The notes under the pieces are model-generated. The model saw nothing but the letters and a program-made list of their open reading frames with translations, had not been told where the DNA came from and made no database searches. From assembly GCF_014652915.1 (NCBI RefSeq), contig NZ_BMZS01000004.1:62001-126000 (forward strand): a stretch of DNA of 64,000 bases. Reading direction: 5' to 3'. Origin of the DNA: Thalassobaculum fulvum. GTDB lineage: Bacteria > Pseudomonadota > Alphaproteobacteria > Thalassobaculales > Thalassobaculaceae. Positions 26,003-35,395 of the stretch are shown one piece after another. Both the position numbers and the translations under genes were made by a program. How positions within the stretch are numbered: position 1 is the stretch's first letter; the number at the start of each line of letters is the position of its first letter.

Positions 26003-26479
26003 ATGCTTCACGCATTGGTCTTGGGAGCGAGCTTGGCCGTGTTCTGGCTCCTGCTGTCCGGCTATTTCCACGAGCCGCTGCTGCTGACGCTGGGCGCCCT
26101 GTCGGTGCTGCTGACGCTCTGGCTGTCGTTCCGCATCGACCGCCACGACGGCGAGCGGGTGCGGCTGCGGATCGACCCCGCCATCATCCGCTACTGGGCC
26201 TGGCTCCTGGTCGAGATCGTCAAGGCGAACATCGACGTGGCGAAGCTGATCCTGGCGCCGAAACCGGCGCTCAGTCCGCGCATGATCCGGGTCAAGGCGA
26301 CCCAGTCGACCGACATGGGGGTGGTGATCTACGCCAACTCGATCACCCTGACGCCGGGAACCGTGACCGTCGATATCGACGGCGACGAGCTCGTGGTCCA
26401 CGCCATCACCCAGGACATGGCCGACGGCCTGACCGGCGGCGACATGGGCGACCGGGTCACCGCCCTGGGCGAGCGCTGA
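26003..26479 (+). CDS. mrpE: Mrp-type cation/proton antiporter subunit E
   Basis: 158-residue protein, first gene of the antiporter operon. Two N-terminal hydrophobic helices are followed by 'YWAWLLVEIVKANIDVAKLILAPKPALSPRMIRVKA' and 'VVIYANSITLTPGTVTVDIDGDELVVHAI', both diagnostic of MrpE/MnhE. An ATG preceded by a purine-rich stretch (AGCGGCGGA) was chosen at 26003; earlier in-frame starts add non-family residues. The stop overlaps the mrpF start (TGATG). Confidence 0.93.
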   Translation: MLHALVLGASLAVFWLLLSGYFHEPLLLTLGALSVLLTLWLSFRIDRHDGERVRLRIDPAIIRYWAWLLVEIVKANIDVAKLILAPKPALSPRMIRVKATQSTDMGVVIYANSITLTPGTVTVDIDGDELVVHAITQDMADGLTGGDMGDRVTALGER

Positions 26480-26805
26480 TGGACTACTCGTTCATGCTGC
26501 TCGCCGCCGCCACGACCGGCCTGCTGGTCGCGATGCTGATCACCCTGGCGCGAACCATCGCCGGCCCCAGCCTGTACGACCGGGTGCTCGCCGTGAACAG
26601 CGTCGGCACCAAGATCGTGCTGCTGATCGCCGCCATGGGGTTCCTGGCCGGACGGCCGGACTTCCTGGACATCGCGCTGCTGTACGCACTGGTGAACTTC
26701 ATCGGCACCCTGGCGGTCCTGAAGTTCTTCCGGTACCGCCATCTCGGGATCGCCGGCAGCGCCGACGACAGGACCGCCGCAAGTGAGACTGGGGGGCGGC
26801 GATGA
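26479..26805 (+). CDS. mrpF: Mrp-type antiporter subunit F
   Basis: 108 residues with three membrane helices. 'LARTIAGPSLYDRVLAVNSVGTKIVLLIAAMGFLAGRPDFLDIALLYALVNFIGTLAVLKFF' is the complete MrpF/MnhF signature. It overlaps mrpE by one base and mrpG by ATGA. Confidence 0.94.
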   Translation: MDYSFMLLAAATTGLLVAMLITLARTIAGPSLYDRVLAVNSVGTKIVLLIAAMGFLAGRPDFLDIALLYALVNFIGTLAVLKFFRYRHLGIAGSADDRTAASETGGRR

Positions 26806-27134
26806 CGTTGATCGCCCACATCCTGGCCGGGGCGTTCCTGGCGGCCGGCGCGGTCTTCGTACTGATCGGCTCGTTCGGCCTGTGGCGCCTGCCGGACTTC
26901 TACACCCGGCTGCACGCCGCCGGCATCACCGACACCCTCGGCCTGTCGCTGCTGCTGGTCGGCATGATGTTCCTGGCCGGCTGGACGCTGGTCACCGTCA
27001 AGCTGATCTTCATCCTGCTGCTGATCCTGCTGACCAGCCCGACGGCGACCCACGCGGTCGCCAACGCCGCCTACACCGTCGGCCTCCGGCCGTTCGGGGT
27101 GCCGGCGGAGGACCTTCCGGAGAAGGACGGCTGA
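26802..27134 (+). CDS. mrpG: Mrp-type antiporter subunit G
   Basis: 110 residues with three membrane helices. 'VFVLIGSFGLWRLPDFYTRLHAAGITDTLG' is the MrpG/MnhG signature, followed by 'KLIFILLLILLTSPTATHAVANAAY'. The start overlaps mrpF; the next gene begins 3 bp after the stop. Confidence 0.94.
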   Translation: MTLIAHILAGAFLAAGAVFVLIGSFGLWRLPDFYTRLHAAGITDTLGLSLLLVGMMFLAGWTLVTVKLIFILLLILLTSPTATHAVANAAYTVGLRPFGVPAEDLPEKDG

Positions 27135-27137
27135 GGC

Positions 27138-27707
27138 ATGGAACTGCTGATCGACATCGTTCTGCTGGCCATCCTCGGGATCATCGCGGTCGCCATCCTG
27201 TGGACCCGTCACCTGTTCGTCGCGACCATGCTGTCGGGCGCCTACAGCCTGACCTCGGCCGCCCTGCTGGTGGCGCTCGACGCGGTCGACGTGGCGTTCA
27301 CCGAGGCGGCGGTCGGCGCCGGCATCTCCACCGTGCTGATGCTCGGCACCCTGACCCTGACCCGGCGGCGCGAGAAGGCCACCAACCGGCGGGTCTCGAT
27401 CGGCCCGCTGCTGCTGGTGATCGTCACCGGCGCGTTGCTGATCTACGGAACCGTCGACATGCCGGCGTTCGGCGACCCGAACGCGCCGGCCCTGCTGCAC
27501 GTGGTCCCGGAGTATCTCGCCGGCACCCGCGACGACATCCAGATTCCGAACATCGTCACCGCGATCCTGGCCAGCTACCGCGGCTTCGACACGCTCGGCG
27601 AGACCGCGGTGATCTTCACCGCCGGTGTCGGCGTGCTGCTGCTGCTCGGGCGGCGGCGCGAGGAGGACGAGGAAGCCGGCACGCGCCGGCCGGAGCGTGA
27701 GGCATGA
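27138..27707 (+). CDS. MbhD/MbhE-like antiporter subunit (MrpA C-terminal part as a separate protein)
   Basis: 189-residue membrane protein. Residues 1-75 match the DUF4040/MbhD unit ('ATMLSGAYSLTSAALLVALDAVDVAFTEAAVGAGISTVLMLGTLTLT'). The rest matches the MbhE-like unit ('DDIQIPNIVTAILASYRGFDTLGETAVIFTAGVGVLLLL'). In many bacteria both are fused to the end of MrpA; here they form a free-standing polypeptide between subunits G and B. They probably line the sodium/proton path next to the antiporter-type subunits. Confidence 0.87.
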   Translation: MELLIDIVLLAILGIIAVAILWTRHLFVATMLSGAYSLTSAALLVALDAVDVAFTEAAVGAGISTVLMLGTLTLTRRREKATNRRVSIGPLLLVIVTGALLIYGTVDMPAFGDPNAPALLHVVPEYLAGTRDDIQIPNIVTAILASYRGFDTLGETAVIFTAGVGVLLLLGRRREEDEEAGTRRPEREA

Positions 27708-28141
27708 GGCATCACCTGGTCCTGCGCGTCGTCTCCAAGCTGCTGATCCCGTTCATCATCCTGTACGGGCTCTACGTGCAGTTCCACGGCGACTTCAGCC
27801 CGGGCGGCGGCTTCCAGGCCGGCGTGATCGTGGCGGCGGCGATCATCCTGTACGCGCTGATCTTCGGCACCGAGCGCGCCAAGCAGGTGTTCAAGCCCCA
27901 GGCCCTGATGGTGCTGGCGCCGGTCGGCGTGATGATCTTCGCCCTGGTCGGGTACTACGCGATGGCCATGGGCGGGGCCTATCTCGACTACGACTGGCTG
28001 GCCGGCGACGACACCACCGGCCAACACATCGGCATCATCACCGTGGAATTCGGCGTCGGCCTGACGGTGACCGCGGTGATGACGCTCATCTTCCTGGCCT
28101 ATGCGGGCCGGACCCACGAGATCGACGACGACGACTGGTGA
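27704..28141 (+). CDS. mrpB: Mrp-type antiporter subunit B
   Basis: 145 residues with four helices. 'SKLLIPFIILYGLYVQFHGDFSPGGGFQAGVIVAAAIILYALIFG' is the MnhB/MrpB signature, with 'TVEFGVGLTVTAVMTLIFLAYAGR' near the end. ATGA overlap with the preceding gene. Confidence 0.94.
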   Translation: MRHHLVLRVVSKLLIPFIILYGLYVQFHGDFSPGGGFQAGVIVAAAIILYALIFGTERAKQVFKPQALMVLAPVGVMIFALVGYYAMAMGGAYLDYDWLAGDDTTGQHIGIITVEFGVGLTVTAVMTLIFLAYAGRTHEIDDDDW

Positions 28142-28143
28142 CG

Positions 28144-28533
28144 ATGCTCGAGCTGATCCTCGCCAAGTACAATTACTGGATCGTCATCGTGCTGATGATG
28201 GCGGGCCTGTATGTCGTCGTGGCACGCGGCAACCTGGTCAAGAAGATCATCGGCCTGAACGTGTTCCAGACCTCGGTCTTCCTGCTGTACATCTCGATGG
28301 GCAAGGTCGCGGGCGGCACCGCGCCGATCCTGACCGGCAAGGACGAGGTGTTCTCGAACCCGATCCCGCATGTGCTGATCCTGACGGCGATCGTCGTCGG
28401 CATCGCCACCACCGCGCTCGGGCTCGCCCTGGTGGTGCGGATCCGGGAGGCCTACAGCACCATCGAGGAAGACGAGATCGACGAGGCGGAGAGCCTGGAC
28501 ATGACCGCCGACCTCGCGGAGCGGCGCCGATGA
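28144..28533 (+). CDS. mrpC: Mrp-type antiporter subunit C (NuoK-like)
   Basis: 129 residues with three helices. 'NYWIVIVLMMAGLYVVVARGNLVKKIIGLNVFQTSVFLLYISMG' and 'IPHVLILTAIVVGIATTALGLALVVRIREAY' are typical of MrpC, homologous to NuoK. The C-terminus is a charged tail. The stop overlaps the next ATG. Confidence 0.93.
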   Translation: MLELILAKYNYWIVIVLMMAGLYVVVARGNLVKKIIGLNVFQTSVFLLYISMGKVAGGTAPILTGKDEVFSNPIPHVLILTAIVVGIATTALGLALVVRIREAYSTIEEDEIDEAESLDMTADLAERRR

Positions 28534-30029
28534 GCACGCTGTCCGCCGCGCTGCCGCACCTGCCGATCCTGCAGGTCGTGGTCCCGCTGATCTCGGCGCC
28601 GATCTGCTTCCTGCTGCAGCGCGCCGGCCTGGCCTGGGCGTTCTCGACCCTGGTCAGCTGGCTCGCCTTCGCGACCTCCGTGATGCTGCTGCGGGCGGTC
28701 ATGGCCGACGGCACGATCCACTACGAGATCGGCGGCTGGGCGGCGCCGTGGGGCATCGAATACGTGATCGACGCCGCCAACGCGATCGTGCTGGTCATCG
28801 TCTCCGGGATCGGCGCCGCGGTGAGCAGCTATGCCCCGCGCAGCGTGCTGGCGGAGATTCCGGCCAGCCAGCGCGGGCTGTACTACACTGCCTACCTGCT
28901 GTGCCTCGCCGGCCTGCTCGGCGTGACGATCACCGGCGACGCCTTCAACGTCTTCGTGTTCCTCGAGATCACGTCGCTGTCGTCCTACGTCCTGGTGGCG
29001 GCCGGCGCCGGCCTGGACCGGCGCGCCCTCACCGCCGCCTACAACTACCTGGTCATGGGCACGGTCGGCGCCACGTTCTTCGTCATCGGCGTCGGCCTGC
29101 TGTACATGGTGACCGGAACCCTGAACATCGCCGACCTGCACGAGCGGGTGCCGCCGCTGCTGGACAACCGAACGGTCCACGTCGCCTTCGCCTTCATCGT
29201 CGTCGGCCTGGGGCTGAAGCTGGCGCTGTTCCCGCTGCACACCTGGCTGCCGAACGCCTACACCTACGCCCCGTCGACCGGGACCGCGTTCCTGGCCGCG
29301 ACCTCGACCAAGGTCTCGGTCTACGTCCTGCTGCGCTTCCTGTTCGGGGTGTTCGCGCCGACCTCCGGGTTGATGGCGCTGACCATGGACTACGTGCTGC
29401 TGCCGCTGGCGGTGATCGGCATGATGGCCGCCACCGTCGCCGCCATCTACCAGTACAACCTGAAGCGCCTGCTCGCCTATTCGTCGGTCGCGCAGCTCGG
29501 CTACATGGTGCTCGGCTTCGCCTACGGCAGCGTCGACGGCCTGACCGCGGCGGTCCTGCACCTGTTCAACCACGCCCTCATGAAGGGTGCGCTGTTCCTG
29601 GCTCTCGGCTGCGTCATGCTGCGGGTCGGCGACGTCACCATGCACGGCGTGCGCGGGCTCGGACGGCAGATGCCGTGGACCATGGCGGCGTTCGTCGCCG
29701 GCGGCCTCAGCCTGATCGGCGTGCCGCTGACGGTCGGTTTCATCAGCAAGTGGTATCTCGTGGGGGCCGCCCTGGAGGACGGCCGCTGGTGGATCGCCGC
29801 GCTGATCCTGGCCAGTTCGCTGCTGGCGGTGATCTACGTCTGGAAGGTGGTCGAGGCCGCCTACCTGCGTGAGCCGCCGGCCGGCCGCACGGTGCGCGAG
29901 GCGCCGCTGTCGATGCTGGTGCCGACCTGGATCCTGGTGCTGGCCAACATCTGGTTCGGCGTCGACGCCGAGCTCACGGTCTCGGTCGCGCGCACCGCCG
30001 CCATGGGCCTGCTGGGAGTGGCGCCATGA
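28530..30029 (+). CDS. mrpD: Mrp-type antiporter subunit D, first antiporter-like subunit
   Basis: 499 residues with about 14 membrane helices, of the NuoL/M/N fold. Conserved elements are 'FLEITSLSSYVLVAAGA' (the Glu of TM5), 'ALFPLHTWLPNAYTYAPSTGTAFLAATSTKVSVYVLLRF' (the lysine of TM8 and its loop) and 'LKRLLAYSSVAQLGYMVLG', 'LFNHALMKGALFLALG' in the second half. It is the closest of the three large subunits to canonical MrpD. Confidence 0.9.
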   Translation: MSTLSAALPHLPILQVVVPLISAPICFLLQRAGLAWAFSTLVSWLAFATSVMLLRAVMADGTIHYEIGGWAAPWGIEYVIDAANAIVLVIVSGIGAAVSSYAPRSVLAEIPASQRGLYYTAYLLCLAGLLGVTITGDAFNVFVFLEITSLSSYVLVAAGAGLDRRALTAAYNYLVMGTVGATFFVIGVGLLYMVTGTLNIADLHERVPPLLDNRTVHVAFAFIVVGLGLKLALFPLHTWLPNAYTYAPSTGTAFLAATSTKVSVYVLLRFLFGVFAPTSGLMALTMDYVLLPLAVIGMMAATVAAIYQYNLKRLLAYSSVAQLGYMVLGFAYGSVDGLTAAVLHLFNHALMKGALFLALGCVMLRVGDVTMHGVRGLGRQMPWTMAAFVAGGLSLIGVPLTVGFISKWYLVGAALEDGRWWIAALILASSLLAVIYVWKVVEAAYLREPPAGRTVREAPLSMLVPTWILVLANIWFGVDAELTVSVARTAAMGLLGVAP

Positions 30030-31516
30030 ACCCGTCCTTCCTGCTCGCGGCCACCCTGCTGCTGCCGCTGATCGGCACGCTGTTCATCGCGCTGACCGGC
30101 AGCCGGGCGAACCTGCGCGAGGCTGTCACCCTGGTGACCGCCGGGCTGCTGGCGGTGATCGTCTACTCGCTGCTGCAGGACGTGCTGGCCGGCGCCCGGC
30201 CGGCGGCCACGCTCGTCGAGGTGGTGCCGGGCCTGCCGCTGGCGCTGGAGATCGAGCCGCTCGGCATGCTGTTCGCCTGCATCGCCAGCGGCCTGTGGAT
30301 CGTGAACTCGCTGTATTCGATCGGCTACATGCGGGGCAACCACGAGCACAAGCAGACCCGGTTCTACATGTGCTTCGCGATCGCGATCGCCAGCGCCATG
30401 GGCATCGCGTTCGCCGGCAACATGTTCACCCTGTTCATCTTCTACGAGGTCCTGACGCTGTCGACCTACCCGTTGGTCGCGCACAAGGAGACCGCGGAGG
30501 CCAGGCAGGGCGCGCGGATCTATCTCGGGCTGCTGATCGGCACCTCGATCGGCTTCCAGATGGTGGCGATCATCTGGACCTGGCTGGCGGCCGGCACCCT
30601 GGACTTCGCCGCCGGCGGCATCCTGCGCGGCAAGGTCGACCCGGCGGTGCTGCCGTTCCTGCTGGCGCTCTACATGTTCGGCATCGGCAAGGCGGCGCTG
30701 ATGCCGTTCCACCGCTGGCTGCCCTCGGCGATGGTGGCGCCGACCCCGGTCAGCGCGCTGCTGCACGCGGTGGCGGTGGTCAAGGCCGGGGTGTTCACGG
30801 TCCTCAAGGTCGTGGTCTACGTCTTCGGCGTCGACCTGCTCGCCGAGACCGGCGCGTCGCAGTGGCTGATCGGCGTGGCCTCGTTCACGCTGATCGCCGC
30901 CTCGCTGGTCGCGATGACCAAGGACAACCTGAAGGCCCGGCTCGCCTACTCGACGATCAGCCAGCTCTCCTACATCGTGCTCGGGGCGGCGCTCGCCACT
31001 TCCTACGGCGTGCTCGGCGGGGCGCTGCACATCGCCACCCACGCGCTCGGCAAGATCACGCTGTTCATGTGCGCCGGCGCCATCTACGTGGCGACCCACA
31101 AGACCGAGATCAGCGAGATGGACGGCCTCGGCCGCCGGATGCCGTTCACCTACGGCGCGTTCCTGGTCGGCGCGCTCAGCATCATCGGCCTGCCGCCGCT
31201 CGCCGGCGTGTGGAGCAAGTGGTACCTGGCGATGGGCGCGGTCGAGACCGGCCTGTGGGCGGTCGTGGCGGTCTACATGATCAGCTCGCTGCTGAACGTC
31301 GCCTACCTGATCCCGGTGGTCGCCCGCGGCTTCTTCAAGCCGTCGGCGGAGCCGGTCCCGCAGTCGGTCGGCGCGGCCGCGGCGCCGGCCGCCGGCGGCC
31401 TGCAGGAAGCCCCCCTGCTGTGCGTCCTGCCGCCCTGCCTGACCGCCGCCGGCTGCGTCGTCCTGTTCTTCTACGCCGATGCGGTGGTCGCGCTGCTGCG
31501 GCCGCTGGTCCAGTGA
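30026..31516 (+). CDS. Second antiporter-like subunit (MrpD/NuoL-type)
   Basis: 496 residues with about 14 helices. 'SIGYMRGNHEHKQTRFYMCFAIAIASAMGIAFAGNMFTLFIFYEVLTLSTYPLV' has the MrpA/NuoL-like flavour around the TM5 Glu. 'KAALMPFHRWLPSAMVAPTPVSALLHAVAVVKAGVFTVLK' is the TM7-8 region. It may take the role of the N-terminal half of MrpA, which is not present as a full-length gene. ATGA overlap with the gene before; a short gene follows 16 bp downstream. Confidence 0.87.
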   Translation: MNPSFLLAATLLLPLIGTLFIALTGSRANLREAVTLVTAGLLAVIVYSLLQDVLAGARPAATLVEVVPGLPLALEIEPLGMLFACIASGLWIVNSLYSIGYMRGNHEHKQTRFYMCFAIAIASAMGIAFAGNMFTLFIFYEVLTLSTYPLVAHKETAEARQGARIYLGLLIGTSIGFQMVAIIWTWLAAGTLDFAAGGILRGKVDPAVLPFLLALYMFGIGKAALMPFHRWLPSAMVAPTPVSALLHAVAVVKAGVFTVLKVVVYVFGVDLLAETGASQWLIGVASFTLIAASLVAMTKDNLKARLAYSTISQLSYIVLGAALATSYGVLGGALHIATHALGKITLFMCAGAIYVATHKTEISEMDGLGRRMPFTYGAFLVGALSIIGLPPLAGVWSKWYLAMGAVETGLWAVVAVYMISSLLNVAYLIPVVARGFFKPSAEPVPQSVGAAAAPAAGGLQEAPLLCVLPPCLTAAGCVVLFFYADAVVALLRPLVQ

Positions 31517-31532
31517 TCCCCGGGAGGTGACG

Positions 31533-31808
31533 ATGGCGCAACATTCCTCCCCGCCTCCCGGCGAGACGCGGCGCTGGCTCGACGAGCCGCGCAACGTCAC
31601 CAAGGTGGTCTGGACGCTGGTCGCGGTGTGCGCGCTGCTGTTCCTCGGGGACCTCCTGTACGAGAAGCACCCGCACTTCGCGGTCGAGTACCTGTTCGGC
31701 TTCTACGCGATCTACGGTTTCGTCGGCTCGGTCGGGCTGGTCCTGGCGGCCAAGTGGATGCGGAAGATCCTGATGCGCGACGAGGACTACTATGACCGCG
31801 ATCGCTGA
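31533..31808 (+). CDS. Small two-helix membrane protein in the antiporter operon
   Basis: 91 residues. The N-terminal 30 are soluble and charged, then two membrane helices ('VVWTLVAVCALLFLGDLLY' and 'YAIYGFVGSVGLVLAAKWM') and a short basic/acidic tail. Not recognised as any standard Mrp subunit. It has its own Shine-Dalgarno (GGGAGG) and overlaps the next gene by 17 bp, so it belongs to the operon and is likely a structural or assembly subunit. Confidence 0.78.
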   Translation: MAQHSSPPPGETRRWLDEPRNVTKVVWTLVAVCALLFLGDLLYEKHPHFAVEYLFGFYAIYGFVGSVGLVLAAKWMRKILMRDEDYYDRDR

Positions 31809-33507
31809 GCTCGCGATGCCGCTGAGCCCCGGCCTGCTGGTCGTCCTCGGCGGCCTGCTGGTCCCGCTGCTGCCGGTCGCGCTGGCCCGGCTCTACGTGC
31901 TGGCGCTGCCGGCCGCGGTGCTCGCCTACACGCTCGCCCTGCCGTCCGGCGAGCATGCCGCCATCGCCTTCATGGGCCTCGATCTGCAGCTGCTGCGGGT
32001 CGACAAGCTCAGCACGGTGTTCGGGAGCATCTTCCTGATCGCGCTGTTCCTCGGGAACCTGTACGCGTGGCACGAATCCGACCGGATGCAGCGGACGGCG
32101 GCGCAGATCTACGCCGGCGCGGCGATCGGCGCGGCGTTCGTCGGCGACCTGGTGTCGCTGTTCGTGTTCTGGGAACTGACCGCGATCGCCTCGGTGTTCC
32201 TGATCTGGGCCGCCGGGACCGACCGGGCGTTCCGCGCCGGCATGCGCTACCTGGTGATCCAGGTCGGCTCGGGCGTGATCCTGCTGGCCGGCGTGCTGTT
32301 CCACGTCCACGGCACCGGCTCGCTGGCGTTCGGCCACATCGGCCTGGACTCCCCGGGCGGCCCGCTGATCCTGATCGCCTTCGGCATCAAATGCGCGTTC
32401 CCGCTGCTGCACAACTGGCTGCAGGACGCCTATCCGGAAGCCACCGTCACCGGCACCGTGGTGCTGTCGGCGTTCACCACCAAGCTCGCGGTCTACGCGC
32501 TGGCCCGCTCGTTCGCCGGCACCGAGATGCTGATCTGGATCGGTGCGACCATGACCGCGTTCCCGATCTTCTACGCGGTGATCGAGAACGACCTGCGGCG
32601 GGTCCTGGCCTACAGCCTCAACAATCAGCTCGGCTTCATGGTGGTCGGCGTCGGCATCGGCACCGAAATGGCGCTCAACGGCACCGCCGCCCATGCGTTC
32701 TCGCACATCCTGTACAAGGCCCTGCTGTTCATGGCGATGGGCGCCGTGCTGTTCCGCACCGGGACCTGCAAGGGCTCCGAGCTCGGCGGCCTGTACAAGA
32801 CCATGCCGTGGACCACCGGCTTCTGCATCGTCGGGGCCGCCTCGATCTCGGCGTTTCCGCTGTTCTCGGGCTTCATCTCCAAGTCGATGATCCTGACGGC
32901 GGCGGGCAGCGAGGGGCACTACATCACCTGGGGCGTGCTGCTGTTCGCCTCCGCCGGCGTGTTCCACCACTCCGGCATCAAGGTGCCGTTCTTCGCATTC
33001 TTCGCGCACGACAGCGGGAAGCGCCCGAAGGAGGCGCCCTGGAACATGCTGCTGGCGATGGCCGCCACCGCGGCACTGTGCATCGGCATCGGGATCTGGC
33101 CCGATCCGCTCTACGCCATGCTGCCGTTCCCCGTCGACTTCGTGCCGTACACGACCGGGCACGTGATCACCCAGCTGCAGCTGCTGCTGTTCGCCGCCCT
33201 GGCCTTCACCTTCCTGATGCGGACCGGCCTGTATCCGCCTGAGCTTCGCTCGACCAACCTCGACAGCGACTGGATCTACCGCAAGGTCCTGCCGGCGATC
33301 GTCCGGGGAATCGGCCGCGGGATCGACGCGGTGTGGGGCAGCCTCACCGGTATCGGACTGGCGCTGGTGTCGGTCGCCATCGACGGCTCGGCCCGCAACT
33401 TCGGCCCGAACGGGCTGGTCGGACGGACCGTGCGGGTCGGCAACGGCGTCGCCTGGGTGACCGCGCTGCTGCTGGTCGTCCTGCTGGTCAGCTACGCGGC
33501 GAGCTGA
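31792..33507 (+). CDS. Third antiporter-like subunit (MrpD-family)
   Basis: 571 residues. About 14 helices of the NuoL/M/N fold include 'LFVFWELTAIASVFLIWAAG', 'AFGIKCAFPLLHNWLQDAYPEATVTGTVVLSAFTTKLAVYALAR' and 'VLAYSLNNQLGFMVVGVGIG'. A C-terminal extension of about 80 residues, with an extra helix, follows ('IYRKVLPAIVRGIGRGIDAVW...'). Last gene of the operon. Three large subunits predict three ion channels in the complex. Confidence 0.88.
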   Translation: MTAIAELAMPLSPGLLVVLGGLLVPLLPVALARLYVLALPAAVLAYTLALPSGEHAAIAFMGLDLQLLRVDKLSTVFGSIFLIALFLGNLYAWHESDRMQRTAAQIYAGAAIGAAFVGDLVSLFVFWELTAIASVFLIWAAGTDRAFRAGMRYLVIQVGSGVILLAGVLFHVHGTGSLAFGHIGLDSPGGPLILIAFGIKCAFPLLHNWLQDAYPEATVTGTVVLSAFTTKLAVYALARSFAGTEMLIWIGATMTAFPIFYAVIENDLRRVLAYSLNNQLGFMVVGVGIGTEMALNGTAAHAFSHILYKALLFMAMGAVLFRTGTCKGSELGGLYKTMPWTTGFCIVGAASISAFPLFSGFISKSMILTAAGSEGHYITWGVLLFASAGVFHHSGIKVPFFAFFAHDSGKRPKEAPWNMLLAMAATAALCIGIGIWPDPLYAMLPFPVDFVPYTTGHVITQLQLLLFAALAFTFLMRTGLYPPELRSTNLDSDWIYRKVLPAIVRGIGRGIDAVWGSLTGIGLALVSVAIDGSARNFGPNGLVGRTVRVGNGVAWVTALLLVVLLVSYAAS

Positions 33508-33545
33508 CGGCCGGCGCCACCGGTTCTGGCGGTGCCCGGCCGAAT
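33508..33545 (+). terminator. Probable terminator of the antiporter operon
   Basis: Directly after the stop codon, CGGCCGG (33508-33514) pairs with CCGGCCG (33536-33542); an inner CACC/GGTG pair extends the stem. The sequence AATTT follows. The U tract is short. Confidence 0.55.
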
Positions 33546-33594
33546 TTGATAAGCGGTATCCATCACTGGTTCCGCCCATGAAAGGCCCATCGCG

Positions 33595-34239
33595 ATGGAC
33601 ATGACCGGCCAGCACACCATCCCGGCGCCCCGGCAGACCGTCTGGGAGGCGCTGAACGACCCGGACGTGCTCAAGCAGTGCATTCCCGGCTGCGAGGAGA
33701 TCGAGAGGACCGGCGACGACGGCTTCACCGCCAAGGTGTCGGTCAAGGTCGGCCCGGTGAAGGCCAAGTTCGGCGGCCAGGTCACGCTGTCGGACATCGA
33801 CCCGCCGAACGGCTACACGATCTCCGGCGAGGGCAAGGGCGGGGCCGCCGGCTTCGCCAAGGGCGGCGCGAAGGTCCGCCTGGAGGACGCCGACGGCGGA
33901 GCCGCGACCGTTCTGAGCTACGAGGTCAACGCCTCGGTCGGCGGCAAGCTCGCGCAGATCGGCGCCCGGCTGATCGACTCGACCGCCAAGAAATACGCCA
34001 ACGACTTCTTCGCAACGTTCAGCGAGATCGCCGCCGGCCGCGCCGGCGGCCCCGCCGCGCAACCCGAACCGCAACCGGAGGAAACCACAGTGGCAGCAAG
34101 CAGCCCGCTCAAGGAAGAGATGAAGCGCCTCGGCATCCCGGAGGAGAACGTGTACCCCGGCCTGCACTGGTCGGCCGTTCTGACCTGGGGCATCGTCGTC
34201 GCCGGCGTGGTGCTGTTCCTGGTTTCCGCGCACAGCTGA
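33595..34239 (+). CDS. coxG: CoxG-type SRPBCC protein
   Basis: 214 residues. Residues 1-150 are the CO-dehydrogenase subunit G fold: '[30 protein letters not shown]', '[51 protein letters not shown]', then '[21 protein letters not shown]'. After a Pro/Glu-rich linker a C-terminal membrane helix ('[18 protein letters not shown]') anchors it. CoxG proteins help membrane attachment of CoxSLM-type enzymes; coxSLM is 3.6 kb downstream, with two unrelated genes and the divergent regulator between. Confidence 0.9.
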   Translation: MDMTGQHTIPAPRQTVWEALNDPDVLKQCIPGCEEIERTGDDGFTAKVSVKVGPVKAKFGGQVTLSDIDPPNGYTISGEGKGGAAGFAKGGAKVRLEDADGGAATVLSYEVNASVGGKLAQIGARLIDSTAKKYANDFFATFSEIAAGRAGGPAAQPEPQPEETTVAASSPLKEEMKRLGIPEENVYPGLHWSAVLTWGIVVAGVVLFLVSAHS

Positions 34240-34285
34240 CCGCGGCGGGTCCGCGCCGCCGACACCAGAACCCCGGGAGGATGCC

Positions 34286-35395
34286 ATGAAGGCACGCGCC
34301 GCCGTTGCCGTGGAGGCCGGCAAGCCGCTGGAGATCGTCGAGGTCGACCTGGAAGGACCGAAGGCCGGCGAGGTGCTGGTCGAGGTCAAGGCCACCGGCA
34401 TCTGCCACACCGACGCCTTCACCCTGTCGGGCGGCGATCCGGAGGGCATCTTCCCGTCGGTCCTCGGCCACGAGGGCGCCGGGGTGGTGGTCGAGATCGG
34501 CCCCGGGGTGAAGGGCCTCAAGCCCGGCGATCACGTGATCCCGCTCTACACTCCCGAGTGCCGGGAGTGCGAGTACTGCCTGAACCCGAAGACCAACCTC
34601 TGCCAGGCGATCCGATCGACCCAGGGCCAGGGGCTGATGCCGGACGGCACCTCGCGGTTCTCGCTGAACGGCAAGAAGCTGTTCCACTACATGGGCTGCT
34701 CGACGTTCTCGAACTACACGGTGATGCCGGAGATCGCGCTGGCGAAGATCCGCAGCGACGCGCCGTTCGACAAGGTCTGCTACATCGGCTGCGGCGTCAC
34801 CACCGGCATCGGCGCGGTGATCAACACCGCCAAGGTCGAGCCGGGCTCCAACGTCGTGGTGTTCGGCCTCGGCGGGATCGGCCTGAACGTGGTCCAGGGC
34901 GCCCGCATGGTCGGCGCCAACATGATCGTCGGCGTCGACCTGAACCCGGCCCGCAAGGAGCTGGCGACCAGGTTCGGCATGACCCACTTCGTCAACCCGA
35001 AGGAGGTCCAGGGCGACCTGGTGGCCCATCTGGTCGAACTGACCGGCGGCGGCGCCGACTACTCGTTCGAGTGCATCGGCAACGTCAACACCATGCGACA
35101 AGCCCTTGAGTGCGCTCACAAAGGCTGGGGCGAAAGCATCATCATCGGAGTCGCCGGCGCCGGCCAGGAGATCTCCACCCGGCCGTTCCAGCTGGTCACC
35201 GGCCGGTCCTGGCGCGGCACCGCCTTCGGCGGCGCCAGGGGCCGGACCGACGTGCCGAAGATCGTCGACTGGTACATGGACGGGAAGATCAACATCGACG
35301 ACCTGATCACCCACACCATGCCGCTCGAGCAGATCAACCACGGCTTCGACCTGATGCACGAGGGCAAGTCGATCCGCAGCGTGGTGGTCTACTGA
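34286..35395 (+). CDS. frmA: S-(hydroxymethyl)glutathione dehydrogenase (class III alcohol dehydrogenase)
   Basis: 369-residue zinc enzyme oxidising the formaldehyde-glutathione adduct to S-formylglutathione with NAD. The catalytic zinc site is '[19 protein letters not shown]...LGHEGAG', structural-zinc cysteines are in '[17 protein letters not shown]', and the Rossmann stretch is '[22 protein letters not shown]'. '[17 protein letters not shown]' is specific to class III. No S-formylglutathione hydrolase is adjacent. Cotranscription with coxG (46 bp) is plausible. Confidence 0.96.
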   Translation: MKARAAVAVEAGKPLEIVEVDLEGPKAGEVLVEVKATGICHTDAFTLSGGDPEGIFPSVLGHEGAGVVVEIGPGVKGLKPGDHVIPLYTPECRECEYCLNPKTNLCQAIRSTQGQGLMPDGTSRFSLNGKKLFHYMGCSTFSNYTVMPEIALAKIRSDAPFDKVCYIGCGVTTGIGAVINTAKVEPGSNVVVFGLGGIGLNVVQGARMVGANMIVGVDLNPARKELATRFGMTHFVNPKEVQGDLVAHLVELTGGGADYSFECIGNVNTMRQALECAHKGWGESIIIGVAGAGQEISTRPFQLVTGRSWRGTAFGGARGRTDVPKIVDWYMDGKINIDDLITHTMPLEQINHGFDLMHEGKSIRSVVVY

